Origin: Haematobacter missouriensis
GTDB taxonomy: Bacteria > Pseudomonadota > Alphaproteobacteria > Rhodobacterales > Rhodobacteraceae
Direction: 5' to 3'
DNA: 64,000 nt
Assembly (NCBI RefSeq): GCF_000740775.1
Contig: NZ_JFGS01000001.1
Span: 124,001 to 188,000, forward strand
The translations under genes and the position numbers were made by a program. Numbering within the stretch: the first letter of the stretch is position 1; each line of letters starts with the position of its first letter. This document shows positions 55,160-64,000 of this stretch, in pieces. The notes beneath the pieces were generated by a model, which was given only the letters and a program-made list of their open reading frames with translations, ran no database searches and was not told the DNA's origin.

Positions 55160-55992
55160 TCGCGGCGCTTGAGGCCGCCCGTGCGGGCGACCTGCTCCAC
55201 GGTCGCAATCACGGTGGAAAGGCGTTTCTCATCCGGCGGATGGGTTCCCCAGAACGACAGCTTCCCGTCGGCGGTCTTCGCCGCCTCTGGCCGGGCAAAG
55301 AACCGGGCGCCCTTCACCGGGTCATACCCGGCCCGTTCGGCGATCACCGTGCCGATCGCATCTGCCTCCAGCTCATAGGTCTGGCTGTAGGCCATGCCGC
55401 CCACCGCGCCGCCAAGCGCCATGTTCGCCTGCATCTGCTGCAGGTCGTCGGCCCGCGAACGATAGGGATTCGCGTTGTTGGCGTTCACCTGCGCGGCTGC
55501 GGTCAACACACCCATGATGACCGTTCCGGCAAGCATCTGCTGCCGCTTCTTCTCGATATGCTGGCCGATGTGGTGTCCGAACTCATGGCCGAGCACAAAG
55601 GCGATCTCGTCATCGTTACGGGCGTCGCGGATGAGCGGCAGAGTGACTGTGACGGTCGGCTTGCCATGTTCATAATGCTGGTAGGCATTGCGCTGCCGCG
55701 CCGCGCCATCCACGGCGAGCTGCACGTCGCAGTCGAAGCCCTTTAACTCGACGGTTTCCTCACGACAGAACCGCTCCGCCACCGGCTTCACCCGCGCAAG
55801 CACCCTTTGATGCCGGGAGAGGGCGGCTGAGTCACTGATGGCGGGAGCGGATGTCTTGCGGGACTGCTCCTCCGCGAACATGGCGCGGGCGGCGGTGACA
55901 TGACCCTCGCCCGGACGGGCAACCTGATAGGTGGTTCCGCAGGCGGTGAGATTCAGGGCCGCCGCAAGCAGCAGAGCGTTGCGACCCGCCAT
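55156..55992 (-). CDS. M48-family metalloprotease, lipoprotein
   Basis: 278 residues. Signal and lipobox: LNLTACGTT with Cys18, so the protein is lipid-anchored in the envelope. Zinc motif HEFGHHIGQH (HExxH) is near residue 151, and the third ligand Glu is in YELEADAIGTVI, as in M48 peptidases. The layout is like that of loiP/YggG-type envelope quality-control proteases. Start at 55992 selected because it yields a proper lipoprotein signal; a longer frame reaches 56130 and would overlap valS. Confidence 0.85.
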   Translation of the reverse strand: MAGRNALLLAAALNLTACGTTYQVARPGEGHVTAARAMFAEEQSRKTSAPAISDSAALSRHQRVLARVKPVAERFCREETVELKGFDCDVQLAVDGAARQRNAYQHYEHGKPTVTVTLPLIRDARNDDEIAFVLGHEFGHHIGQHIEKKRQQMLAGTVIMGVLTAAAQVNANNANPYRSRADDLQQMQANMALGGAVGGMAYSQTYELEADAIGTVIAERAGYDPVKGARFFARPEAAKTADGKLSFWGTHPPDEKRLSTVIATVEQVARTGGLKRRD

Positions 55993-56128
55993 CGGACGGA
56001 AGAACGGCAAAACGCCGGGGGTCGGACTGGTGAACAATATGGTCTCCTGAAAAAAGCTGCAAACCGCGCCTTGGCGGCGGGGCAGTCCTTGGATAGACCT
56101 GCGGGCGTTAAGAAAGTGGAACCCGACC

Positions 56129-59074
56129 ATGGAAAAGACGTTCGACGCGCAATCCGCGGAAGCGCGGATCTACGAAACCTGGGAAAAGGCGGGTGCCTTC
56201 AAGGCGGGCGCGAATGCGTCGCGCGCGGAGACTTTCTGCGTGATGATCCCGCCGCCGAACGTCACCGGATCGCTCCATATGGGGCATGCGTTCAACAATA
56301 CCCTTCAGGACATTCTGGTCCGCTGGCACCGGATGCGCGGCTTCGACACGCTGTGGCAGCCGGGACAGGACCACGCCGGGATAGCCACCCAGATGGTCGT
56401 CGAGCGGGAACTGGCACGCAGCCAGCAGCCGGGCCGCCGGGAAATGGGGCGCGAAGCCTTTCTGGAAAAGGTCTGGGAGTGGAAGGAGCAGTCGGGCGGC
56501 ACGATCATCAACCAGTTGAAGCGTCTCGGCGCCTCCTGCGATTGGTCGCGCAACGCCTTTACCATGGATCCGAACTTCCAGCAGGCAGTGATCAAGGTCT
56601 TTGTCGACATGTACGACAAGGGCTACATCTACCGCGGCAAGAGGCTGGTGAACTGGGATCCGCATTTCGAGACGGCGATTTCCGATCTGGAGGTGGAGAA
56701 CGTCGAGGTGAAGGGCCACATGTGGCACTTCAAATACCCGCTGGAGAACGGCGAAACCTACGAATACGTGGAGAAGGATGCCGACGGCAATGTCACGCTC
56801 CGCGAGGTGCGGGACTATATCTCCATCGCTACCACGCGGCCCGAGACGATGCTGGGCGATGGTGCCGTAGCGGTTCATCCGTCGGATGAACGTTATGCGC
56901 CAATCGTCGGAAAACGTGTGCTTCTCCCGCTTGCAGATCGCTACATTCCAATCATCGCAGACGAGTATCCTGATCCGGCCTTCGGTTCCGGCGCGGTGAA
57001 GATCACCGGCGCGCACGACTTCAACGACTACAAGGTCGCGGAGCGGCACGGCCTGCCGCTTTACGTGCTGCTGGACGGCAAGGGCCGGATGCGGGACGAC
57101 GCCGCCGACGATAACATGGTGCCCGAGAAATACCGCGGCCTCGACCGGTTCGAGGCGCGCAAGCAGGTCATCGCCGATATCGATGCGCTGGGGCTTCTGG
57201 AGAAGATCGAGGACAAGATCATCACCCAGCCCTTCGGCGACCGCTCCAAGGTGGTCATCGAGCCGATGCTGACCGACCAGTGGTTCGTGGACACGACCAA
57301 GATCGTCGGCCCGGCGCTGGACGCGGTGCGCAACGGTGACACGCGCATCCTGCCGGAGCGGGACGAGAAGGTCTATTTCCATTGGCTGGAGAATATCGAG
57401 CCGTGGACCATCTCGCGCCAACTCTGGTGGGGTCATCAGATCCCGGTGTGGTACGGGCTGGATCTGGGCCTGTCGCAGGGCAGCGGTCTGGGGGACGAGG
57501 ATCACGACGGGGAGATCGACGAGGTCGAGATCTTCGACCTGCTGATGAACGGCGGCATGCTGCATCGGGGCGAGGTCCATTACGCCGCGACCGATTTCGA
57601 TGCCGTGCGGGAGCGGTTCCTCGACGAGATCGCCGATATCCCCGCGCCCTTCAGCCATTCGATGGTCGTAGAGGTGGCGGACAAGGCGGAGGCCATCGAG
57701 CGCCTGGCCGCGAGCCTCGCCCAATACAACATCGATCAGGATCCGACGAAACTCGTCTATCCGGTCTGGCGCGACGCGGATGTGCTGGACACTTGGTTCT
57801 CCTCCGGGCTTTGGCCGATCGGCACGCTGGGCTGGCCGGAGGATACGCCGGAGTTGCGCAAGTATTTCCCGACGGATGTACTGGTCACCGGCTTCGACAT
57901 CATCTTCTTCTGGGTGGCGCGGATGATGATGATGCAGCTTGCGGTTGTCGGGCAGGTGCCGTTTCATACGGTCTATGTCCATGCGCTCGTGCGCGACGAA
58001 AAGGGCAAAAAGATGTCCAAGTCGCTCGGCAACGTGCTGGATCCGCTGGAACTCATCGATGAATACGGCGCGGATGCGGTGCGCTTCACGCTCACGGCGA
58101 TGGCGGCGATGGGGCGTGACCTGAAGCTTTCCACTCAGCGGATTGCCGGTTATCGCAACTTCGGCACGAAGCTATGGAACGCCACGCGCTTTGCCGAGAT
58201 GAATGGCGTCTGGGAAAACCACGCGACCGGTTCCGCCCCTCCGGCGACGGCGACAGCGAACCGCTGGATCCTCGGCGAGACGGGCCGCATCCGCGCGACG
58301 GTGGACGAGGCGCTGGCCGCCTACCGGTTCAATGACGCGGCGAACGCGCTTTATGCCTTTGTCTGGGGCAAGGTGTGCGACTGGTATGTGGAATTCGCCA
58401 AGCCCTTGCTGGCGGATGAAGCGACCGCGGCGGAAACCCGCGCTATGATGGCATGGGTGCTGGACCAGTGCTTCATCCTGCTTCATCCCATGATGCCCTT
58501 CGTAACCGAGGAACTGTGGGAGACGACCGGCAAACGGGCAAAGATGCTCGTCCATTCCGATTGGCCGACCTACGGCGCGGAACTGGGCGATGCCGAAGCC
58601 GACCGCGAGATGGGGTGGGTCATAGCGCTGATCGAGGAAATACGTTCCGCGCGGGCGCAGATGCATGTGCCTGTGGCGTTGAAGCTGGCCATCGTCGTGA
58701 CGTCAATCGACGCGGCTGGGCGCGCCGCCTGGGCGCGTAACGAGGCGTTGATCCGGCGGTTGGCGCGAATCGAGTCGCTGACCGAAGCGGAGACGGCGCC
58801 TCGCGGCTCCGTCACCATTGCGGTGGAGGGCGCGACCTTCGCCTTGCCGCTCGATGGCGTGATCGACATAGCCGAGGAAAAGGCGCGGCTGGAGAAAACG
58901 CTGCAGAAGCTCGACAAGGACCTGTCGGGGCTGCGCGGGCGGCTTGGCAACCCGAAGTTCGCCGAAAGCGCGCCGGAGGATGTGGTCGAGGAAACCCGTG
59001 AGAAGCTGGAGCTCGGCGAGGAAGAGGCCGCGAAACTCCGTGCCGCGCTGGCCCGGCTGGCGGAGATCGCCTGA
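56129..59074 (+). CDS. valS: Valyl-tRNA synthetase
   Basis: 981-residue class Ia synthetase. The HIGH-type motif is [11 protein letters not shown] (about residues 47-57), the editing domain follows ([18 protein letters not shown]), the KMSKS motif is [11 protein letters not shown] (about 628-638), and a C-terminal coiled-coil at about 910-975 binds tRNA. Length is at the long end for the family because of the ordinary C-terminal arm. In other alphaproteobacteria valS often lies close to popZ; here about 11 kb separates them. Confidence 0.97.
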   Translation: MEKTFDAQSAEARIYETWEKAGAFKAGANASRAETFCVMIPPPNVTGSLHMGHAFNNTLQDILVRWHRMRGFDTLWQPGQDHAGIATQMVVERELARSQQPGRREMGREAFLEKVWEWKEQSGGTIINQLKRLGASCDWSRNAFTMDPNFQQAVIKVFVDMYDKGYIYRGKRLVNWDPHFETAISDLEVENVEVKGHMWHFKYPLENGETYEYVEKDADGNVTLREVRDYISIATTRPETMLGDGAVAVHPSDERYAPIVGKRVLLPLADRYIPIIADEYPDPAFGSGAVKITGAHDFNDYKVAERHGLPLYVLLDGKGRMRDDAADDNMVPEKYRGLDRFEARKQVIADIDALGLLEKIEDKIITQPFGDRSKVVIEPMLTDQWFVDTTKIVGPALDAVRNGDTRILPERDEKVYFHWLENIEPWTISRQLWWGHQIPVWYGLDLGLSQGSGLGDEDHDGEIDEVEIFDLLMNGGMLHRGEVHYAATDFDAVRERFLDEIADIPAPFSHSMVVEVADKAEAIERLAASLAQYNIDQDPTKLVYPVWRDADVLDTWFSSGLWPIGTLGWPEDTPELRKYFPTDVLVTGFDIIFFWVARMMMMQLAVVGQVPFHTVYVHALVRDEKGKKMSKSLGNVLDPLELIDEYGADAVRFTLTAMAAMGRDLKLSTQRIAGYRNFGTKLWNATRFAEMNGVWENHATGSAPPATATANRWILGETGRIRATVDEALAAYRFNDAANALYAFVWGKVCDWYVEFAKPLLADEATAAETRAMMAWVLDQCFILLHPMMPFVTEELWETTGKRAKMLVHSDWPTYGAELGDAEADREMGWVIALIEEIRSARAQMHVPVALKLAIVVTSIDAAGRAAWARNEALIRRLARIESLTEAETAPRGSVTIAVEGATFALPLDGVIDIAEEKARLEKTLQKLDKDLSGLRGRLGNPKFAESAPEDVVEETREKLELGEEEAAKLRAALARLAEIA

Positions 59075-59238
59075 TCGGGGGAAGGCACGGGCTCAGGCGG
59101 GCGCTGCCCGCCCTCGCCCCTGCCTCGCGGTCTACCTTCGGGGAGCCGCGGGACTGCCGGTGATGTCCCGATTCCGTGAACGGCGGGGGGCATCCTTGTG
59201 TCCCGCATGCGGGCCCTCTCTGCCGGGGCTGACCCCGT

Positions 59239-60099
59239 TCAGGCAGCGCTTTCGGAGGCGGGACGGATGCCGAGATTGGCGCAGACCTGTTGCGTCAGTT
59301 GCGGACGGTTCAGCGTGTAGAAGTGCAAGTCCTCGACCCCGCCCGCGATAAGCGCCTCGCAGAGTTCGGTGCATTGCTCGACGGCGAAGGCGGCTTCGCG
59401 GCCCGAGTCCACTGCAGCGGTGAAGCGCGCATCAAGCGAGGCAGGCACGGAAGCGCCGCAGCGGGCGGCAAAGCCGCGCACGCCCTTCCAGCTGTTCACC
59501 GGCATGATGCCCGGTATGATCGGCACGTCGACCCCCGCCGCGACAGCCGCATCCCGGAAGCGGAAGTAGATGTCGGGCGAGAAGAAGAACTGGGTGATTG
59601 CCGATGAAGCGCCAGCGGCCACCTTGCGGCGGAGCCAGGCGACATCTGAGGGGGTGTCGGACGACTCGGGATGAGGCTCCGGGTAAGCGCCGACATGGAG
59701 CCGGAAATCTCCCGTCGCGGCCAGCGCCTCCACCAGCTCCACCGAACTCGCGAACCCCTCCGGGTGCGGCGTGAAACCGGAGGCGCCCTTGGGCGGATCG
59801 CCCCTGAGAGCCACGATTTCCTTCACCCCGGCCTCGGCATAGGCGCGCGCGATTTCCAGCGTCTCCTCCCGCGTGGCATCCACGCAGGTCAGGTGCGCGG
59901 CGACGTTCAGCCCGTAGTTCCTGTGGATTGTCGTTACCGCCTCATGCGTGAGCTTCCGCGTCGTCCCGCCTGCACCGTAGGTCACGGAGACGAAGGCCGG
60001 GTTCAGCGGCGCGAGCGCCTGCACCGTCTCCCACAGGCGAAAGCTCGCCTCCAGCGACTGCGGGGGGAAGAACTCGAAAGAGATGCGAGGGGTCGTCAT
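59239..60099 (-). CDS. metF: 5,10-Methylenetetrahydrofolate reductase
   Basis: 286-residue FAD enzyme producing 5-methyl-THF for methionine synthesis. Motifs: RISFEFFPPQ with the catalytic Glu near residue 8, VSVTYGAGGTTR, AHLTCVDATREET, ALRGDPPKG and QFFFSPDIYFRF. ATG 60099 gives MTTPRISFEFF; an in-frame ATG at 60135 would add 12 residues and cannot be ruled out. No methionine-synthase gene or SAM-responsive leader is evident upstream. It converges on valS. Confidence 0.95.
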   Translation of the reverse strand: MTTPRISFEFFPPQSLEASFRLWETVQALAPLNPAFVSVTYGAGGTTRKLTHEAVTTIHRNYGLNVAAHLTCVDATREETLEIARAYAEAGVKEIVALRGDPPKGASGFTPHPEGFASSVELVEALAATGDFRLHVGAYPEPHPESSDTPSDVAWLRRKVAAGASSAITQFFFSPDIYFRFRDAAVAAGVDVPIIPGIMPVNSWKGVRGFAARCGASVPASLDARFTAAVDSGREAAFAVEQCTELCEALIAGGVEDLHFYTLNRPQLTQQVCANLGIRPASESAA

Positions 60100-60283
60100 G
60101 GGCGTATCCGTCTTCTGGGCGGGTTCTTCTGCCATGTTCGCCGACCCGAGGCAAATCTTATGTCCCGAAGGCCAGGGAGGGCTTTCCTTTTGCTGCGCGC
60201 CCGCAGGTCCACGGCCTGGTGCGGCTTGCCAATGGGGTGGCATTCGGGAACTCTGTCCGCAAGAAAACAGTCAGGAGGCCAGA

Positions 60284-61222
60284 ATGAGCTGGAACCCCGC
60301 CCTCGACCCCACATGCCCGATCGGTGACGAAGTCGATGCCATCGAGACGGTCATTATCCCCCGCGCACGCGACATCGGGGGGTTCGAGGTGCGTCGCGCG
60401 CTTCCCGCCGCCTCCCGCCGGATGGTCGGTCCTTTCGTGTTCTTCGACCAGATGGGGCCGGCCGAATTCCTGACGGGGCAGGGGATAGACGTACGCCCGC
60501 ATCCGCATATCGGTCTGTCTACCGTCACCTATCTGTTGCGCGGGCGTCTCCACCACCGCGATTCCATTGGCACGGACCAGTGGATCGAGCCGGGCGCGGT
60601 GAACCTGATGACGGCGGGCAACGGCGTGACACATTCGGAGCGCACGGATGGCGAGGCGCGGAAGCAGCCGCTGTCGATGTTCGGCATTCAGACGTGGCTG
60701 GCCCTGCCGGAAGCCAACGAGGATGATCCCGCCGCCTTCCAGCATATCGAAAAAGCCTCGCTCCCCCTGCTGGAGGGGGAGGGCAAGCAGGTCCGGCTGA
60801 TCCTCGGCGACGCCTGGGGAGAGCGGGCGCCTGTGGCGCTGCCCTCCGAGACTTTCTATGCGGATGCCATGCTGGAGCCCGGTGCTTCGGTTCCGCTGCC
60901 TGACAACCACGAGGATCGCGGCGTCTATGTCCTTACGGGAGAGGTGACGGTTGCGGGGCAATCCTTCGAGGCGGGCCGGATGATGGTCTTTCGCCCAGGC
61001 GACCGGATCAGCCTTGCTGCGGGACCGAAAGGCGCGCGCATCCTGATTCTGGGTGGCGCCACGCTGAACGGTCCCCGCTTCATCTGGTGGAACTTTGTCG
61101 CGTCCTCCAAAGACCGGATCGATGCCGCGCGGGAGGCATGGCGGGCGGGTGACTGGCAGCATGGCCGCTTTCGCCTGCCACCGGGAGATGACCGCGAATT
61201 CGTACCCGCGCCGGAGCGGTAA
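60284..61222 (+). CDS. Pirin-family protein
   Basis: 312-residue bicupin. The N-terminal cupin has metal-binding His/Glu in RPHPHIGLSTVTYLLRG (about residues 68-84) and ANGVTHSER-like TAGNGVTHSERTDGE. The C-terminal cupin (about 185-290) has LPDNHEDRGVYVLTG and FRPGDRISL. Some bacterial pirins degrade quercetin or act as cofactor-like regulators; function here is unknown. TCAGGAGG precedes the ATG. Confidence 0.9.
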   Translation: MSWNPALDPTCPIGDEVDAIETVIIPRARDIGGFEVRRALPAASRRMVGPFVFFDQMGPAEFLTGQGIDVRPHPHIGLSTVTYLLRGRLHHRDSIGTDQWIEPGAVNLMTAGNGVTHSERTDGEARKQPLSMFGIQTWLALPEANEDDPAAFQHIEKASLPLLEGEGKQVRLILGDAWGERAPVALPSETFYADAMLEPGASVPLPDNHEDRGVYVLTGEVTVAGQSFEAGRMMVFRPGDRISLAAGPKGARILILGGATLNGPRFIWWNFVASSKDRIDAAREAWRAGDWQHGRFRLPPGDDREFVPAPER

Positions 61223-61286
61223 GGGCTTCTGACGAGGCGTGGGCAAAAGTTTTTCCATGCGATCTATTTTTCCTTGCGCAATGCGC

Positions 61287-61315
61287 TTGACGCCACCCGC
61301 GGCGTTGCCTATTAG
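61287..61315 (+). promoter_or_regulatory. Promoter of tRNA-Asp
   Basis: -35 TTGACG (five of six) at 61287-61292, a 17-bp spacer, and -10 TATTAG (four of six) at 61310-61315, 38 bp ahead of the mature tRNA. Good sigma70-type match. Confidence 0.7.
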
Positions 61316-61353
61316 ACCCCCACGCCCGACGGGATCGGGCGAAAAAGAGATGC

Positions 61354-61430
61354 GCGGTTGTAGCTCAGTTGGTTAGAGTACCGGCCTGTCACGCCGGGGG
61401 TCGCGGGTTCGAGCCCCGTCAACCGCGCCA
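61354..61430 (+). tRNA. tRNA-Asp (anticodon GTC)
   Basis: 77 nt. Acceptor GCGGTTG pairs with CAACCGC. D arm is TAGCTCAGTTGGTTAGAGTA, anticodon arm CCGGC-CTGTCAC-GCCGG gives GTC, T arm CGGG-TTCGAGC-CCCG, encoded CCA at 61428-61430. All standard landmarks are in place. Confidence 0.96.
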
Positions 61431-61432
61431 CT

Positions 61433-61492
61433 CTCTTCTTCCCTCTTCATCATAACATGTTGAAAAGGCGGCGCTTGCCGAAGGAAGAAGAG
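61433..61492. repeat. Inverted repeat just after tRNA-Asp
   Basis: CTCTTCTTCC at 61433-61442 is the exact reverse complement of GGAAGAAGAG at 61483-61492. It begins three bases past the tRNA CCA. It may fold as a trailer hairpin in the tRNA precursor. Confidence 0.5.
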
Positions 61493-61546
61493 TGTTGCGT
61501 CCCATTTGTCGTTTCCGCTTTATGAGCCAAACGACAGGGGCATGGT

Positions 61547-62965
61547 ATGAAGAACAGCGCAGAGATATGGGATCTGGTGGAGCAGCGGCGGGCGCCTTAC
61601 GTGGCCTTGGCCGATCAGGTGTTTGATACCCCGGAGATCGCCTATAACGAACGCCGCTCCGTCAATGCGCATCTGGCGCAGATGGAGGCAGAGGGCTTCC
61701 GCGTCACGCGTGATCTTGCTGGTATTCCGACGGCGGTGATGGGGGAAGCGGGCGCTGGTGGCCCGGTGATCGCGATTCTCGGTGAATATGACGCGCTTCC
61801 GGCTCTGGGGCAGGAACCCGGCGTGGCGGAGCCAAGGCCAACGGCGGAGTTTGACGGCGCCGGGCACGGATGCGGGCACAACCTCCTTGGGTCAGCCGCT
61901 CTCATGGCGGCGGCAGCGGTGAAGGACTGGCTGGAGCGGACGGGCACGCCGGGCCGCATCCGGTACTACGGCTGTCCCGCGGAGGAGGGCGGCGCGGCCA
62001 AAACGTTCATGGTTCGCGCGGGCCTGTTCGATGATGTGGATGCGGCGATCTCCTGGCATCCCGCAGATTATAATGGCGTGTTCGAGGCGAACAGCCTGGC
62101 GAATACCCGGATCGATTTTACCTTCAACGGCCGAGCGTCCCATGCAGCTGCGGCGCCGGATCTGGGCCGGTCGGCGCTCGATGCGGTTGAGCTGATGAAT
62201 GTCGGCGTAAACTACATGCGGGAGCATATGCCAGACGGCGCGCGCGTGCATTACGCATATCTCGATGCCGGCGGGGTCGCGCCCAACGTAGTGCAAGCGA
62301 AGGCGACGGTGCGCCAGCTTATCCGCGCCCAGACCAACCGGGAGCTTCTGGATCTTGTGGCGCGGGTACGCAAGATCGCGCAGGGTGCGGCGCTCATGAC
62401 GGAGACAACCGTTTCCGAACAGGTGGTCAGCGCCGTCTCCAACCTGCTCGGCAACAGCGTGCTGGACAGGCTGATGCAGGCCCATATGGATCGGCTTGGT
62501 CCCGTGTCCTACGACGACGCGGACCGGGCTTTCGCGCAGGCGATCCGGTCCACGCTGACACCCACGCATGTTTCGGAGACCTTTCGCCGGTTACAGCGCC
62601 CGCTAGACGCCGATCTGCCGCTTTGCGACTTCGTCGCACCGCTCGGCGCGGCGCTGCCCGGTGGGCAAGGCTCCACGGATGTCGGCGATGTGTCCTGGGC
62701 CGTTCCGACGGTGCAGGCCTGGGTCGCCACATGCGCGATCGGCACGCCATTCCATAGCTGGCAACTGACGGCGCAGGGAAAGTCGCCCGTTGCCCACAAG
62801 GGAATGGAACTGGCGGCCAAGATCATGGCGGCGACGGCGCAGGATCTCATTGCCGATCCCGCCGCTTTGGCCGCCGCGCAGGAGGAACATCGGCTTGCGC
62901 TGAAGCGGGAACCCTATGTCTGCCCGCTGCCCCCGGAGGTCAACCCGCCGATCCCGGCTGGCTGA
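61547..62965 (+). CDS. M20-family amidohydrolase, AbgB-like
   Basis: 472-residue zinc amidohydrolase. Metal-binding features include GEYDALPALGQEPG (about residues 83-96), FDGAGHGCGHNLLGS and CPAEEGGAA (catalytic Glu pair), with HASHAAAAPD-type FNGRASHAAAAPD in the dimerisation insert. The pattern and length match p-aminobenzoyl-glutamate hydrolase subunit B, which salvages folate breakdown products. No abgA or abgT partner is adjacent, so another N-acyl amino acid may be the substrate. Confidence 0.85.
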   Translation: MKNSAEIWDLVEQRRAPYVALADQVFDTPEIAYNERRSVNAHLAQMEAEGFRVTRDLAGIPTAVMGEAGAGGPVIAILGEYDALPALGQEPGVAEPRPTAEFDGAGHGCGHNLLGSAALMAAAAVKDWLERTGTPGRIRYYGCPAEEGGAAKTFMVRAGLFDDVDAAISWHPADYNGVFEANSLANTRIDFTFNGRASHAAAAPDLGRSALDAVELMNVGVNYMREHMPDGARVHYAYLDAGGVAPNVVQAKATVRQLIRAQTNRELLDLVARVRKIAQGAALMTETTVSEQVVSAVSNLLGNSVLDRLMQAHMDRLGPVSYDDADRAFAQAIRSTLTPTHVSETFRRLQRPLDADLPLCDFVAPLGAALPGGQGSTDVGDVSWAVPTVQAWVATCAIGTPFHSWQLTAQGKSPVAHKGMELAAKIMAATAQDLIADPAALAAAQEEHRLALKREPYVCPLPPEVNPPIPAG

Positions 62966-62979
62966 TTGAGGTTTCCTCG

Positions 62980-63003
62980 GGCGATCCCTGCAAGGGGATC
63001 GCC
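62980..63003. terminator. Hairpin between convergent M20 and SspB genes
   Basis: Perfect nine-base stem GGCGATCCC / GGGATCGCC with a six-base loop, 15 bp past the M20 stop and 10 bp from the SspB stop. No T-run on either side. Confidence 0.45.
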
Positions 63004-63012
63004 GGTCCGGGA

Positions 63013-63501
63013 TTACTGTTTGCGGAACTTGTCGAGACTGACGACCTCTCCCGAACCGCCATTGGAACTGCCGCCCGACCCGTCGGGATCGGTGTCGTCA
63101 TCTCCCGTGCCATGTTCTTCGAGATCATCCAGCTCTTCGTCATCGGCCACCTGGCTTTCGAAGCGCAGCCCGAACTCCACCGAAGGATCGACAAAGGTCA
63201 GAAGCGCGTCGAAAGGCACATAGAGCCGCTCCGGCTGATCCCCGAAGTTCAGGGTGATGCCGAATCCGTCCTCGTCCACCTCCAGATCCTCGTACCAGTG
63301 CTGGATGACGACGGTGATCTCCTCCGGGTAGCGCGCGCGGAGCCAGTTGGCCAGCTCCACCTCGGGATGGGTGGTGTCGAAGCTGATGAAGAAATGATGC
63401 TCTCCGGGAAGACCTTCGTCCGCGACCTGCTGAAGCACCTGACGGGTCAGGCCCCGCATCTGTTCGTGCATGAGGCGACCGTAGTCTATCGTGTCGTGCA
63501 T
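63013..63501 (-). CDS. sspB: ClpXP adaptor protein SspB (alphaproteobacterial type)
   Basis: 162-residue adaptor delivering ssrA-tagged proteins to ClpXP. The N-terminal domain has HFFISFDTTHPEVELANWLR (about residues 37-56) and the ssrA-binding region ITVVIQHWYEDLEVDEDGF; FGDQPERLYVPFDALLTFVDP ends the fold. A flexible acidic/Gly/Ser linker (about 125-150) and the C-terminal ClpX-binding tail VVSLDKFRKQ complete it. ATG 63501 gives the shorter, conserved N-terminus; upstream reading to 63705 is not supported. Confidence 0.9.
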   Translation of the reverse strand: MHDTIDYGRLMHEQMRGLTRQVLQQVADEGLPGEHHFFISFDTTHPEVELANWLRARYPEEITVVIQHWYEDLEVDEDGFGITLNFGDQPERLYVPFDALLTFVDPSVEFGLRFESQVADDEELDDLEEHGTGDDDTDPDGSGGSSNGGSGEVVSLDKFRKQ

Positions 63502-63604
63502 CCGTTCTTTTCTCCCTTGCCCGACGGGGCGGCGGTGGAACCAAACAATAGGCGTTTTGGGCCGGAAGAAAAGGGTTCGCGGCAGAATCCCGCCGTAAGG
63601 CGTA

Positions 63605-64000
63605 TCAGGGTCGGGTCGGAAGGCTGATGCTCCTTTCCCGCCCGGCTGCGTGAAGGAGCCAGGAGCCGTCCATTTCCCTGCTAGTCCAGTCGATGCGACC
63701 TCCATCCCGTGCGAGCACCGGTTTCAGCGAGAGAGCCGCCGTTCCCTCTGCATGGGCCGCCAGTTCGGACGTTCCAAAGCACCAGACCGCATCGACCGCG
63801 TCATATGCGGCGAGAGGGGGAAGCAGGGCATCCCGGTCCCCGCTGATGACGCTGACCGTGCCGGAAGGGAGTCCGGCCCCAGCCAGAAGCAGGGCCAGCC
63901 CGATCGCAGGTTGCGGATCGCGGGGGGAGGGCAGCATGACCACACGGTTGCCCAGGGCAAGGAGCGGCAGCAGGAGCGAGAGGGGCGCCATCAGCGCAGC
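63605..64000 (-). CDS. Aldehyde-dehydrogenase-like protein, C-terminal end (5' end outside window)
   Basis: At least 131 codons, open to the window edge. LALGNRVVMLPSPRDPQPAI and LLAGAGLPSGTVSVISGDRD match the NAD-binding middle of aldehyde dehydrogenases, and WCFGTSELAAHAEG corresponds to the FTGS helix region. The reading frame ends about 50 residues later, before the place where the catalytic Cys and the C-terminal part would lie. The visible end therefore looks like a shortened second ALDH domain of a longer two-domain protein, or a truncated gene. Confidence 0.65.
   Translation of the reverse strand, partial: AALMAPLSLLLPLLALGNRVVMLPSPRDPQPAIGLALLLAGAGLPSGTVSVISGDRDALLPPLAAYDAVDAVWCFGTSELAAHAEGTAALSLKPVLARDGGRIDWTSREMDGSWLLHAAGRERSISLPTRP

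Noticed and set aside
56108-57982. 624-codon minus-strand frame
   Set aside because: Antisense to valS, no domain recognised.
60100-60283. Possible SAM- or SAH-responsive leader for metF
   Set aside because: No recognisable riboswitch core or pseudoknot elements could be traced in this gap.

Overview
The window looks like chromosomal DNA of a high-GC alphaproteobacterium, most probably a member of the Rhodobacterales. Pointers to this are a class I polyhydroxyalkanoate (PHA) locus with PhaR and a phasin, ThyX, an alphaproteobacterial-type SspB, an LdtR-like MarR regulator, a PopZ-like protein beside a TolC gene, and several small proteins familiar from Rhodobacterales (DUF2842, DUF6280-type). 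This is my own family recognition; no database search was run. I see no phage, transposon, integrase or CRISPR array. Coding density is high throughout.

Layout. 1-5.1 kb: truncated C4-dicarboxylate symporter (DctA), aspartate aminotransferase, SdhE, LdtR-like regulator, glyoxalase-family lyase, ThyX and an overlapping ArsC/Spx-like protein. 5.3-9.2 kb: cold-shock protein, ThrS, a cysteine hydrolase and an alpha/beta hydrolase. 9.2-13.8 kb: PHA locus phaZ <- -> phaC phaP phaR, with two probable PhaR operators at the phaP promoter. 13.8-23.3 kb: nine minus-strand genes encoding a polar-amino-acid-type ABC importer followed by gamma-glutamyl-polyamine catabolism enzymes (two glutamine-synthetase-like ligases, a glutamine amidotransferase, an FAD oxidoreductase, a class III aminotransferase). 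23.4-34.2 kb: housekeeping genes (pyrG, secG, purA, thiamine pyrophosphokinase, rlmB), small conserved genes, tRNA-Tyr, and a candidate small RNA near 32.9 kb.

34.3-41.7 kb: a plus-strand dgcN-dgcA-D-amino-acid-aminotransferase operon converges on a PotABCD-type importer. 42-45.2 kb: Pcm-like methyltransferase, TolC-type channel and PopZ-like polar organiser. 45.2-45.9 kb is the only long stretch without a convincing gene. 45.9-55.2 kb: DUF6280-type protein, YgfZ, MsbA-like ABC exporter, class V aminotransferase, DUF305 protein, HisC-like aminotransferase, DUF2235 protein, and an ornithine-decarboxylase-like gene divergent from an Lrp-type regulator that appears to use a CTG start. 55.2-64 kb: M48 lipoprotein protease, ValS, MetF, pirin, tRNA-Asp, an AbgB-like M20 amidohydrolase, SspB, and the C-terminal end of a degenerate aldehyde-dehydrogenase-like protein.

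Three metabolic themes recur: nitrogen scavenging (polyamine synthesis, uptake and degradation, D-glutamate/D-amino acid use, several aminotransferases), carbon storage as PHA with its own repressor and operators, and core translation/nucleotide functions. Nothing here is an obviously unprecedented multi-gene system. The items most worth following up are the terminator-ended candidate small RNA, the PopZ-like protein, the non-AUG Lrp start, the tandem palindromes upstream of dctA, and the duplicated ligase polyamine operon.
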